Part shown: piece by piece, positions 1 to 12,825 of the stretch | Position numbering within the stretch: position 1 is the stretch's first letter | How the letters are laid out: each line of letters starts with the position of its first letter | Assembly (NCBI RefSeq): GCF_027744825.2 | Contig: NC_071335.1 | Location: forward strand, 14,087,501 to 14,151,500 | Length of the DNA stretch: 64,000 bases | Reading direction: 5' to 3' | DNA from: Synchiropus splendidus | Lineage: Eukaryota; Chordata; Actinopteri; Syngnathiformes; Callionymidae | Notes under the pieces: generated by a model | What the model was told of the DNA's origin: nothing | The model's database searches: none | The model's input: only the letters and a program-made list of their open reading frames with translations | Made by a program: the position numbers and the translations under genes

Positions 1-1499
1 GTGGCAACTTTTTCTTTTGTTCTGTAGCAAAATAAAGGGTCAACACACCAATAGATTAGAATAAAGTGATGACCAAAAGAGTTTCTCGTGATGACGTACC
101 TGTGCACTTTCTGTCAACCACGAATGCAACTAAAAGGAGACGACGGGGAAGACCTAGCGCCAGATGGCGATGATACATCTCTGGCTCTAAAGTGGTCAGC
201 TGAAGGTCAGTTTGGGAATCCCTGATGGAACGGTACTTCCCTGTGACCCTGCAGCAGATTAGTGGGTTGACATAACTGTTTAATATTGTAAAAACATCTG
301 ACTTTGCACGTTAGCGGCAGAGGCTACAAATCATTTACTTGATGTCCCTCTTTAATCCAATGACCTGAACAGACATTGTGATTGTTTATCACAGCAGATA
401 CTTTCAATATATTCTAAAGGACACGTAACAAATAAGGTGCTCTTGCCAAGGTAGACCCCACTTCGGGGAGGGATAAGCACGCTATTAATACAGCGAGTAC
501 CGGGTTAATCCACGAAGAGGCACAGCTCTGGACATTACCAAGGATTAGCGAGGGATATTACGGCCTGAATCCATTAGAAGTGAATTAAATCAGTCCATGA
601 TGGTTCGCCAACTTACAGAGGCTCTGTAATCTGAGTTTAATTGCCAAGAGTTTTGTTCTTTTAATGGAATTAACTAATGGAAGAACCCTTCAAGGGCTGG
701 TACCGGATGTAAAATTGCAGAAAATGGAAGTGATAAGTGCAGATGCAGAACACTGGGCTTCAGAAGCAACAGTAACACAGTTAAGTGATTTTTTTTTCAC
801 ACATTCAAGTACACATTTAAATTGATGTACTAAAATGCCATTAATCATAAGGCGACTCTTTTTTTTACTTACCCGTCAGGTGTCATTTAAAAACAAAATA
901 TGAGTTATTTCAAACCTTTTAACACACTTTTTTTCACGTTGTAATACCACAGCTTTCTTTTGTCGTGCCTGATCCTGATGTCACCATTGGAACAAAACAA
1001 CACAGCAGCTAAAATAACGTGTCCTAAAACTGTAGTTTTGTTTCAAAAACATGAGTTATTACAGTAAGATTATTACTTTATACAGTATACATGTTTGAAT
1101 CCTCATCATGCCTCAGTGGTTCATGCCAAGTGTCGGAACGTTCTTTCATCTTTTACTGCTTACTTATGACTTACTTATTCCCTAATGGGGTTTGTGGTGA
1201 CCAGGATCCCAGGTATTGGGCAGAGAGATGGGGGACGCCGACCTTTTGCAACCTTCTTTCTGAGTGGCGAGGGCGCTAGCCACTTCCCCACAGTGCAGCC
1301 CTTTTCAGACCCTTGTGCTGATAATTCCCAAAGCTATTTTAGATAAAGAAAAAGAGCTTTTTAGTCTTGTTTACCTGACGTTTGCTGTCTACACCTTGTA
1401 CCCTCAAGCGGACAGTTGTCATGATACTGTAGTGATTGTCTTGTGATGTTAAGTTTTGTCATGTAATGTCATGTAAAGTGTTTGAATTCCTCATCTGAT

Positions 1500-1625
1500 A
1501 TAGAACATGGAGCCACGAGAATGTTGGAGGCACCAGGAAAGGGAGGATGCAGAGCTTGAGGTGGAGGAGGCTGACTAGCTGTGGTGAAGTCTGATGGGAA
1601 ATGCTAAAAGAATGCCGCTGGGCTG
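1500..1625 (+). mobile_element. Decayed LINE 3' end, same type as 48275-48570
   Basis: aggatgcagagcttgaggtg, then gactagctgtggtgaagtct and gatgggaaatgctaaaagaa parallel, block by block, the terminal non-coding segment of the copy near 48.5 kb. No open frame remains. Confidence 0.45.
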
Positions 1626-3494
1626 AAAAGGAAATTACCTTCATATTGATCAGGTTTTAATTGAATCATGAGGCAGTCAATACAAGTCTAGTTGTCAGCA
1701 TTCATCATGGATGCTTGGAGAACTGGACAGAATTAGGCTGTAGTTTAAACACAGGCTTTTTGTTGTAGAATACTTCCAGGAGAAAAGTTATTCCTGGCTA
1801 GATGTTAGATAACAAGGACACCTCTTGCATTGATTTTCCTTCCTTTTGGTTTGCAATTGACAAACCACTACACACTACAGTTTCCTAGCAAAAGCATGGC
1901 TTATGAAAACCTTTGCTTCGGTTTAAACCTCATTTTAGCTGCTGCATTTCACATGGCTTTGTTCAATTGTAACCGAGAGAATTATCCTCAGAGACTGCAT
2001 AAGGACTTGGTCCTCTCTTTTTTTTTTACGCACGTGGCCCATTAAGTAGCTTTGATATTGTTCCTCTTCTCACTTCTCTCCAACTGACTTTGAAAATTTT
2101 GGATTTAAAAAAACTCATCTTCACAATTTTTGTAGATTAACATTAATGTGCCAAACCTGAATTAGAATTTATGGATTGTTTGTTTTGAATTTATTTTTAC
2201 CTGCTCTGTAAGCACTGTGTAGTGCTCAGATATTTATAGCAGTTTTAACTTTAATTTTCCTCGACCTTCATCCCAGAAATCATATCACTCGAATGGTTTT
2301 GGTGGTAGATACACACTAATTTTTCCAAAACTTTTGTAAGGAACTGCAGAACTATGACTTTATTAAAACCATGCAGTATGTATTTGTTTTGTAGCCTTTA
2401 TAATTATGGTTTTTAAAATACAAAAGAAACTAAATCCCGGTCACATAAAAGGGTAAACACAAAAATGGATTAAAGTGTGCTTTCAAGGAGATTTAAATGC
2501 ACAGTCGTCTCTATTCCCAAACTTCCCAAACCCATTTAAATAGGATTTTAGATTTTATTGTTCTGATAAATGTTTTGTTTCAGTGCACAAATAATCCAGT
2601 GAACAGACCGAGTGCTTCATAATCCACGGTAGAAGCAATGGTGTCTCAGTTGGTCTAATCTGATATATATTGCAAATATTTCAAAACAGTGCTTTTCTGT
2701 CAGTGGAATTGTAGTGTGTCGATGTTTAAGCCGCAGAAACAGGATTATCATTTACATCAGCTCATTGTCTGAGGATGTGGAAATGGCTGTGGACATGGGC
2801 AGATGTGTTTTGTTTTGCACTCATCTCGGTATGTGAAGGAAGGATGAAAACAGGTGGTGAGTGTGTGTGTGTGTTGAGAACCACACACGGTGCTGCACAG
2901 ATTTGTATGAAGCTGTGAAGTAGGAATAATACAGTAGTAATTTTTTAAATCTACTGTTCTATGTTCTTTTATTTCTCAATATTAATTCTGTATGTTAATT
3001 TAATTTACTTTAGATGTCTTTGCGAATTTTTACAATAATTTTACAATTTTAGTTTTACCTTTTTACTTTTTTCTTATCCATCGGTCATAGAGAATGAGAG
3101 TTGTTCTATTACATACAGAAATAATACACATTATATATCATGATCTATTGGAAAAAAAAACAAAAAAACAAGGCAAATATATTTTTAATTCCACTTCTTG
3201 CCCCTCATTTTAGTGATTCATTGTGAATAAAGTGAACTTGTTATTTATTATTTTATTTTATTATTTATTATTTTACATAATGTTTCAAACAACCAAACCA
3301 CTCCATTCCATTCCTGAATCTTAGCTTTACAAGGAACTAATCAGTCCATGTGAACAAACCAATAGTTAATTGTCTTATTCATAGAGCAATGCTTGCAGTA
3401 TTCCGCAGTAAAAGAAGGAAACTCCAGACTGGTCTCAACTGTTGGGCAGTTATTCTAAGGTCGTCCTTTGTGCTCAGCAGGTTTTATTACTGGT

Positions 3495-3680
3495 TTCTCC
3501 GCATTGAGAGGAGTCAGTTGAGGTGGTTCAGGCATCTCATGACCTCCTTTTGGAGGTGTGTCAGGCAGCTGGGAGGGGACTGAGGGGTCGACCCAGGACC
3601 ATTATATCTCTGCACTGGCCTGGGAGTGTCTCAGGATCCCCCGGAGCTGGTGGATGTTGCCCGATGGACACCGTTCAGTA
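3495..3680 (+). mobile_element. LINE 3' fragment
   Basis: It contains RIERSQLRWFRHLM, a decayed form of the SQLRWFGHLIRMP tail of a common fish LINE, followed by cagctgggaggggactgagg and tctctgcactggcctgggag in the expected order. The coding part is broken by stops. Confidence 0.65.
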
Positions 3681-4676
3681 ATGCAGTAGCTTGTTCATGC
3701 ATGTGTGTGAGTGTATGAGTGCTTAATCCCACAACCTCATTGTATCTGCACTATTCTGTAAAAGCTGGAGAGCAAACACAATGCTTAAATGTGTTTTTCA
3801 AACCTTCTACAAATGGTCGACTCCACTTTAATCTGTCTGCTGTCTGAAAGGCTGTTGCATGTTTTAACAGCACATCTGGACACTGGACTCTGATTGCCTC
3901 CGTGGCAAGGGGTGCTGTTGTGACCGGCGCTGTGACAGGATGTAAACGTCTATTTGTGAAAAAATAACTTTTTAGAAAGACAAACTTCTGAGTCAAATAA
4001 TCGTTAACAGAGATGATGATTAATAAAAAAAATGTTCATCTTCTTTTATATATTTATGCAAGATAAGAGTGCAGTTGTATCAGCTGTGTATCTGTTTTCA
4101 AACAAAATACATATACATACACATACATGGACTCAGAGAGTGGAATAAAAAAAGTTGTTCATCTCCCAAAACAAGACTCTCACTGAGAAAATCTAGTGCC
4201 CCTGTTACCTTTCTCTCTGAGGGACCGATGGAATGCCTCTCTAAACACACATGAGGATTCAATTTCCTCTTTGCTTATGATATCAAGTCTTTCCTTACCA
4301 AGCAAAACATCTCTCTTATTTCCGCAGGAATTTTAAGGCTATTTTTATGCATTTCATGTTGAATATTTGTAGTCCACTTTTAAACCACTGCATTCTGTGG
4401 AGTCTACCGTGTTAGAACAAGGTCTGGGGCTTTCATCGACTGTTTTTCAGTTTGCTTTAAACGTAGTCATGTATGAGTTAGAGGCATGTCTTGCCTTAGA
4501 TTGACACCACTCCGACATCCTTATGCCAGTGTGGTGATTCCACCATCTGGTGCTGGGTCAGGACTGTTGCCTAAAACCAGTTGATGGTTTGGCACTACCC
4601 AAAAGCGATGGTGTGAGTAGGTGTGAAAATAGATCTGATTTGTGATGGAAACACAAGTGATGGTTCACACTGGTAT

Positions 4677-4720
4677 TATAGACTGTTGAGTATAGACTGT
4701 TGACTGAGTATAGACTGTTT
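4677..4720. repeat. Short tandem triplication
   Basis: Three copies of tatagactgtt separated by gag or gactgag. Confidence 0.8.
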
Positions 4721-7689
4721 TCTTTGGTTCAAGCAACAGTGAATCCTGTTTGTTTTTCCCTACAATTCATAATCTCAGTCTATAAAAAACAGAACATCAA
4801 CTGCACCCTATTGGCTCATTAACCTTTAACTGCCGGCTCCAATGGTTAAAAACACATTTTCAAACCTTTCATAAAGCCCTCACAAATTGAATGTTAATTA
4901 TAGACATGCTTGTATAATTGCTTCAAGCCCAAATGCAGTTTGGTCCCTCGGTTGATTGGAGTCTGCCTTGACAATATTGAAGATCAATTTCTGTCAGCTT
5001 GTTACACGCTCAGGTCAAAAGATGTCACTGCTGCAATGAATTATACAGAGTGTCACCATCATTACGGAGTCCCATACTGTGTTTACATCGGATTGACATT
5101 TTCGTTAAACCCACGTCTGGAATAACAGTGCTATTACATTATATTAATATAACTTTGACATGCCACTTGTGTAGCGACTTATGAATTACTTTTTAGGCTG
5201 AATTCTGAAGACTGAAACTGTGTCGTGAAGCCATATCTTCAATGAACAGTCTGATTTAATTATTTGGATCTTTATACAAGAATCCCACCCGGACAGGAAG
5301 TCATGAGTTGTTACCATCTCCGAAACACGAGGAATGTGGTAGAGATCATATTGTGGAATTAGACAGATTTTTAATGCAATTTCCATAGAATGTGCTTTAG
5401 TTTTATATCACATTCCCATGAGAACAGCAGAGCAATAAAAGGAAATCGGGACGGCTGCACACCTCCGGAGGACGTGCTGTTATGATTTGTGGGTAATTGC
5501 CGTTGAATGTCGGGAGGAATTATTGGCTTGCTGCGCAGGGCTGCGTGTCATTACTTGAAGATGATTTAAAAAGAATCAGGCTTGCACGATGATGTGATGT
5601 TTTACTACAGTGCCTTTTAACCCGGTTCTTGTCGTGTCATTGGTGTTGACATGCCTGAGGCTCTTGAGTGTGTAAATGTAGCAGCCCTGGAAAACAATTG
5701 CTGTGGTATAGAATGACGTGTCTCGCTGGTGTATTCAAGACATGCGTGTTGTCGGTGTAAAAGTTAACTGTAAAGAGATGACGTAAGTGCACTGGTGCTA
5801 CTGTCAGACTTTATAAGTGGAAGGACAGAAACATCCAAGAGACAATGCAAGGAGCGGTCGTTGAGTGCAAGGCTGCCAGTCAGTGTTGACAAGACATGCG
5901 AGTTCTTATTCAGTCTCATGTTTGGAGATTCAGTGTATTTCCCTCAAGCATTTATGCATCTTTCGAAGGGGTAAATAGACATTTATGCAATTAGACCAGA
6001 CAATTTTGAATGGGATGAAGACTCCCACTGTGCCTTTTTCCTTTGTGTCTTTTTTCAGATGTTTGCCAAATTGACCTTGTAATTCAAGATGACAATAGTT
6101 AGCCACAAATTTCCCTCTCATTTTAAAACTTTGACTGCTCTCTTTCTATGAATGAAATGAAATTAGGCACCAAAGTCTTGCATCTATTTTTACTTGCTGG
6201 CATCTATCTTAAATTCGCTGTGTTTACATGTAGTGCTCAGCATCAACACTAGAACCGAAATGTATTTTTCTTTTGTTTATCTAGCTAGCTACAAACGTTC
6301 TTCATTTGGAGTGTCCCTGTGGAAAATCTTTTTCAAGATGGATGAAGTTCATGAGGTCAAATGTGAGGTGGTGACCCGTTGGGCTTGTCCTTCATAAAAC
6401 CATATAAAATAAACACATTTTAAGTTTTAAGTTTAGCTGAATCACAGTCGGTGACAAGAGTGGCTGGTGTGAAAAAAGCATTTCACAAAGACGTGACCTC
6501 CGTTACACACTACATGTGCCGCTGATTAAGGAAGGAGTTGGGGAAACGAGAAACGTGGGTTTGTCTAACAGGAAACATTTTTGACCTTGTTAAAAATACT
6601 TAAATATGACTTAGCATTTGTTGCCTCTCATGTCACATCACATTTGGTCTATATATATTTTCTTTTCTAGCTGACTCAATAGATGAATGATGGCTTCTAT
6701 TGATCCACCGATTTTGTACCCAGTGAAGATCCGGCACTTGAGTGTGTGTTTCCACTGTGGCACTGTTACTGACGCAGTGTAATATTACATTAACCTAGAG
6801 TTTACTCGGGTGGTCGACGGAATAGTCGTTGTCACTTGAGGTTTATCAAGCAACATATTTTAATGTACTTCCATTCAATGTCAATACTCTCACCAAGCTC
6901 ATCTTGTGCCTTAGAATGGTTCCTAAAGCCCCCATTTATTGACCTGCACCTCAGTCATAGAAAAAAAGTCAAAGAAAAGGTGAGTGAATGGAGAAAGAAG
7001 AGGCAGTATCATTGTACCTATACATCTGACGCCTCCCCCCAGGCCTTTTAATCTGAACAAAGAATGTCTTCAGCATTGTGAGTTCTTTCACGCTGACTCT
7101 CCTTGGAGGAATGAACTTTGCTCTGGGATGTGGCTGGCTGAAGATAAAATGTGGCTGTAAACTATGTGATGAAGTGGGGACAGGAAAGTTCAATGTTCAG
7201 TGAGTAATGGAAGTGGTTTGTGCACTTCCTTATAAGGGGTGAGACAAAACAGTGCATTCGTATAATAGTCTCTGACTCATAAGATTTATTGATTTTATTA
7301 GCCTAATATTGACATTTTTCACTCCACCACCCGTTTTTTTTTTTTTATTATGGCTTTGATCACAGAAGACCTGTGAACCACTTATGATTATTCACTATTT
7401 GTACAAACCAAAGCCATTAGCATTTTCCAAATGATAAGCAACAGAGTGAGATTTACTCTTGTGATAAAAAAATAGTATTTTTTTATTGTCATCAAACATT
7501 CCATTCCACATCACAGTTCCGGTCACATCACCTTTCAGGCCATAAAAATCGCTGCAGTGAACGAACGACGCCGATGGTTGCTACTTGTCCCTAGCTTTTT
7601 TTTAAGCCGCTTCACCCATTTTTCATGATGCTCAACAGCTTTTGTGGACACCAGGCTTGCACCCAGCCACCACATAACAGTTTGGCCAT

Positions 7690-7870
7690 AACCTGCACTG
7701 AATGGATGGACTCTTATGATGTCATCGAGGCACGTTTCCGGTTCTCACTTAGTGCAACACTGTGCTGAATTTTAATACAATTATACCCTATTTAGTGTTC
7801 AATTTCAACATGATGATTTAAGATCATTTCATGCTGCATACAGTATTCATGCTTAGTTCCACAGTCTTGT
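7690..7870. repeat. Dispersed repeat pair, copy 1
   Basis: ttctcacttagtgcaacact, then gctgaattt, agatcatttcatgctgca and catgcttagttcca match, in order, the sequence at 34715-34905. The family was not recognised. Confidence 0.7.
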
Positions 7871-9661
7871 AGGTGACCTAGAAAAGACTGGTGTTGTGTT
7901 ATCAGCAACTCCACTTACTAAACACATCTCAAGACAGTTAACATTAACGGTACCAGTAATGCATGACAATACGATGACGTTCATAAAAATAATCTACAAA
8001 AGTAGCTGAGGATTGGTAGCAGTATAAACAGTTAACACATGAGCCAAGTTTCATAAAATAAATTAGCTTCCAACATGATGAAGCCAGCAACCTTAATAAA
8101 CAAACAACCTCTATAAATGATGGTTGACCCTCATCTTTTCTGCAGTTCTCATTTTTAACGTTGCTGTTGAGGACAGCTTTGTTCTGATCGGGCTTGTTCT
8201 TTTCGCATCTGTGTTTTGCCGTCTCCTGAAGCAGCAGTAGGGACAAGCCATTTATAGCACTGAAAAAGCGTCGGTTGCTTTCATTTCATATCTTATTTTC
8301 TTTTTATTTCCTCTTCAATATTTGTGTTTGAGCTGGGAAACTGCCCAGTGAGTGTGTCGCTGTTGCTTTTTGGCCATTTTATTTATGTGGAACAGCTCAG
8401 TGGACAGTTTTCGCCATGTCTATCCTAAGAAGTTTCCGCCATTGCCCGTGTGTTTAACAGCTCATGTGACTAGCTGTGGCGGCAAGGAGCTCTCATAATA
8501 TTGCATGAGGTCAATTTTGTCAGTAATCCCTGTTGATGCTGGATGCTGATGTCAAAACCTAACTTAAAACTTAAATACTCCTAGGGATATCCCCGAGTGG
8601 GCATACGGCATATACCTCCATATCATGTGGACTACTCCACTGGGGAAGTTGTCTGTAGAACTGTGTAGGTTCTGTTACACTGTAGTTGTATCTAGTGAGT
8701 TCCACTACTTGATTGCTCTGTCATTTATTCCCTCCTAAACTCTTGGGTAGTGTTAAGTGCTTATTTCAATAATTATCCGTTGGTCATATTTGAGATGTTG
8801 TTTTGCATTGTATGTTGTTCACGCATTCTTTTATGTAAATGAATAGAAATACAGAAATAATCGTCATCATCATTTTGGCAATAATTGTGCTTTGGCTTAT
8901 TGTAAATATTTACACAAACTCCCACTGCCTTTCATACATGAGCGTGCGATCATTGCGAACAATATGGGTATCGTTGGCTATACCGCAGAGAAAACTGTTG
9001 AGGAACACCTTCTCCACTCAGGAACCAGTCACAAACACATTTTTAATATTTGAAGGAAACGTTTACTGTTTCGAACAAGAGTTTCACAGTTGCAATTTAA
9101 ACAAATATCTTGAATAGATGCGTGTGGATCACAGAGACACTCCTAATCTTTTACAGATATTCAGAGGTAGTTAAAATGTGTTTTGAATGAGTTGGGGCAT
9201 TCTAGTCAATGACTAAAAATAAAGACATCTTCTGACTGCCCATTCTTGTTGTCTACCTCTGTGAAAGCACTGGAAGGATGTTCCAGCACTCTTTGCCAAG
9301 ACTGATCACTTTTGCCAAATTAAGTTCTAACAAAAAAAAGTCAGACATTTCCAGCAGGAGATGAGGCACCAAAAATAAATGGGCATGAAGTCGTGCGGGA
9401 GGCTGCATGAACCATGGTGACCTGATTTCTGCAGCAAGATGAGGTGACTGCCAACATGAGGTCATCTATCACTTTCTCACAGAGCACTAATTTTAGCTTC
9501 ATGCCCCTTATCTCTCATCACCCCATCTCATTGCTCCTCCGTCGCTTTGCTGGAACCTGCAGCTGCTACGCTTTGTGTCAACTGTGACTGGCTTGTGGCT
9601 ACAAGTTTGACACATTTAACATCACTATGTGTGTTTGTGCGTCTGCGTGTGAACATCTTGT

Positions 9662-9678
9662 GCGTGTGTGTGTGTGTT
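9662..9678. repeat. (GT)n short microsatellite
   Basis: Eight GT units after an imperfect gtgcg run. Confidence 0.85.
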
Positions 9679-9889
9679 AAGCTGCCAATAAGTTCTCTTG
9701 TAAAGTGTAACCTCATGGATGACAGAAATGCAAGTGAGACTGCTTATTTAGAGTTGGTTCGACTTTGACTTTTATTTTATTATGTCTGTACATATTTGTA
9801 TTAATGTCTGAACTGACGTTTGACATGATTTCAGTGGTTATGATTTAGTAGATTTGTTGATCATGGTCTCAGGATGTTGCTGACCATCC

Positions 9890-10060
9890 GTCACCACTCT
9901 ACAGAGAGCTCTCGAGCTCCTATGTGAGAACACCCAGTGCTCACAACATAACTGGGACATAATCGCTGTGACGTGTGCTGGGTCTGCCCTGGGGCCTCCG
10001 CTCACCAGAGAGAGCTCCCCCCTACCCCCGGCACCCTGCGGAGACGACTCATTCTGACAC
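9890..10060 (-). mobile_element. LINE 3' fragment, antisense, same type as 3495-3680
   Basis: The plus strand shows gctgggtctgccctggggcc and tccgctcaccagagagagct, the reverse complement of the LINE tail seen at 3.5 kb. It is degraded, with no open frame. Confidence 0.55.
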
Positions 10061-12727
10061 CTTCAAATGCAATGCTTCATTATTGAGTTAAGCTGAACAT
10101 ATAGCAGCTGTGTAGAAAGCATGCTTTCAGAGTTTTTCAGTTGTGCAAGGCTGACTGTCGTTCAGTAGCAATGTGGATTTCACTGTTTTATTGCCAACCA
10201 CTTATCTTGTCAATATGTCAGCTGCTCTGAAGATGAAGATGCCCATTTCCTGTCTGCTAATCAGTCATTGCGTCCTGTGCACCAATTCCTCCCTTCCTGT
10301 TCTCCTGTTATTGGCTGGCGATTTCGAAGACAGGAAGTCTCTCACTGCTCAGTTACAGCTGCTTAAGTTCGCCCTCGAAGAAGATGATAGCCGGAGACCG
10401 ATGGAATGAAAGGAAGGTCGAGTGCTCACAAACAAACACACACACTTGGCTGTTTCCATGTAGCCATTATGTAGTTTCCCCTTGTATTTCATTGATGAGA
10501 AGTGTGCACTTATTTTACAATTTTTACTATTTGGTCAAATTCAGATGGCTCACTTAATAGTCTGGAACAGCAGTGAAGAAGCATGGATCTTGTGGTATTG
10601 GCTCCTGGACACCTGCTGTCTTATATTGCCTTTTAGCTTTGCAACACTGTCAGAGGATGTGGTCGATGTGGGCTGCGCGTTATTCGTCTGCCTCTTCACT
10701 TCTCTTCTCTCTGCTGCAATTGTGGCCGAATGCAATTTCTCAAAACCACAAGTAACTGTCAGAGCTCTTGCAGCGTTCGCGCTAGTCTCACATTTGTGTG
10801 TGGCGTTGAGGGATGATATTCTCAGTTGGTTGTGCTTTGTTTGCTTGCCCGGAAAAGATCCTGTTAGGGCAGAGGAAGAAATGGGAAATGAAGACGTGAG
10901 CAAGGCTGGGTTATGTAAGTGACTGTGGTGATATCTTGGAGCGCAGCCAGGTCCGAAGCTCCCAACACATTCACACGCTCCCACTCACACAACCCCACGC
11001 GCTGGCCAGCAATGTCCCGTCTGACTGCAGACGGTGACAACCACATCAAGCAGCTTCTCCTGCCATTTGGCCACATCTGCGTCTGGTAATAAGTTTCAGA
11101 CTTAAAGATGTCTTTGTTGTTCCATGGCACAACCAAATGTAATCCTACTGTTGTTACGGCCAAGGTTATACTAGGCCTAAAGAAGGAGAACATGATAATG
11201 ATCACCAGGGAGCACTATCACTTTGAAACAACCCTGATGGTGATAGCAGCACAGTGCTCGTGAACCTCTTAGGAATGAGGTGACTCAATAACAGTTGAGA
11301 GGACCTGGTGTTGTCGCCAGACAAACAAATCGAGTCAAGTTCATGAGGAAGGAAGTCCACCACTGAAACTTTGTAGGATGCTATCTGCAATAATCAATGT
11401 CCTGGCTGTTTTGGTTGAGGCCAGGGGGGAAAAAAACGGTTGTGGAAGAATGTAATTTTATTTAAACATTTTTCTAGAGGGGTCAAAAATTGTTTTTCAG
11501 TAGTCCTCAGAGTCAATGGCTATGGCTGTTGCTGGCATCAACCAGGCCAGCAAGTTAGCATGGTTCTTTTCATTCTTTGAGTCATTAAGTTTAGATGTTA
11601 CCATTCTCAGCAAGGCAAAACCGTTAACTACATTACATGAAAAACATTCATCTAAATAACAGGGGCTGCATACTTGTGTACCTGCTCAGTATGTACAAAA
11701 GTAGGAGTGTATATGCACAGTGGTTGCTCAAACAGACAAACATGGTGTACGCCTCAGTGTTTGGTTGACGTAATACAAATGTTTGCATATTTGAAAGTAC
11801 ATTTTGCTCTTTTGTACTTAGTATTGTTTTTCTGTATTTCGGATTTTTCCATTATTTTTAATAATGTGGCTTTATGTCTCCACTTTCTTTGGGTTTCTTT
11901 AAAACTGTTCTTTTAATTTTTTTTTTTTTTTTACAAGTTAAGTTCCTTTTTGTCCATCATTGTTGACAGTAGTTACTTCCATCTCTGTCCTGAGAAGGGT
12001 GAGATATTTAAACACGAAATGAAGGACTGCTGAGATCAACTGGATCAAGTGTAATTCAGCAGCTAAAAACATGTGTTTATCTGCCATATCTGTTTGACTT
12101 GAGCAAAGAACAAGCAGTCCTGCCTCCTTGATCATCTCATATTGTACAGTCATTGAATTCACATTTATCATGTTGGCACAAATGCAAACGTGTTTTTCTT
12201 TCACAAGGCGACCACTTATTCCAAGCGAGGAATAAAGAAAGCAATCACAACAGTTTTTGTGTTTTCTTCCTCCAGCCACAGTCAGGGGTCTCCTTGCTTA
12301 TATCTCCTGCTGCGCTGCTGATGGTGAAATGTTCTTGATAATGACTTGCTTTTTCAACTGCCATGTTCACCACAATTGCAATAACTGATGTTATAATAGT
12401 GTTCGAGAAATAGAAATAGAGCCATGTTAAAGTCCAATTTACGCCACATACGTCTGCGTAACTGTGACTGCTGCTGAACCAGCGATCTGCCATGATCCCC
12501 GAAAACTAACCTCACTCTATCAAGTGCTTGTTCTTTAAGTAGCGCATAAAATGTGTTGTATTCAAGCCTTTTAACATGCTTCCCTGATAGGTAATTTTTT
12601 TATTACATTTTTGGATGCATGCTTCACAGACCGGTAAAAGTTGTGTGTGTCTTGCCTACGAGCGGTCCGTGTGGAGGGGACAATATACAACACTTGGAGC
12701 TTCTAAAGACTGCAGGCTGTCACAGGT

Positions 12728-12825
12728 GATCGGTTTTTGTGATCAACCATAAAAGGAGTGATTGACATATAACCATCACATACTGTACATCATGATCAGA
12801 GACCGGTCGATCGGAACATCACAAT
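12728..12825. mobile_element. Fragment of a GATCGG-rich DNA transposon end
   Basis: gatcggtttttgtgatcaac, cataaaaggagtgatt and gaccggtcgatcggaacatc recall the terminal sequence of a fish DNA transposon with a GATC-rich end. Short and decayed; assignment is from memory. Confidence 0.4.

Noticed and set aside
10550..11205. Minus-strand frames of 144 and 113 codons as genes
   Set aside because: No domain, splice support or start context. The first is listed only as a low-interest observation.
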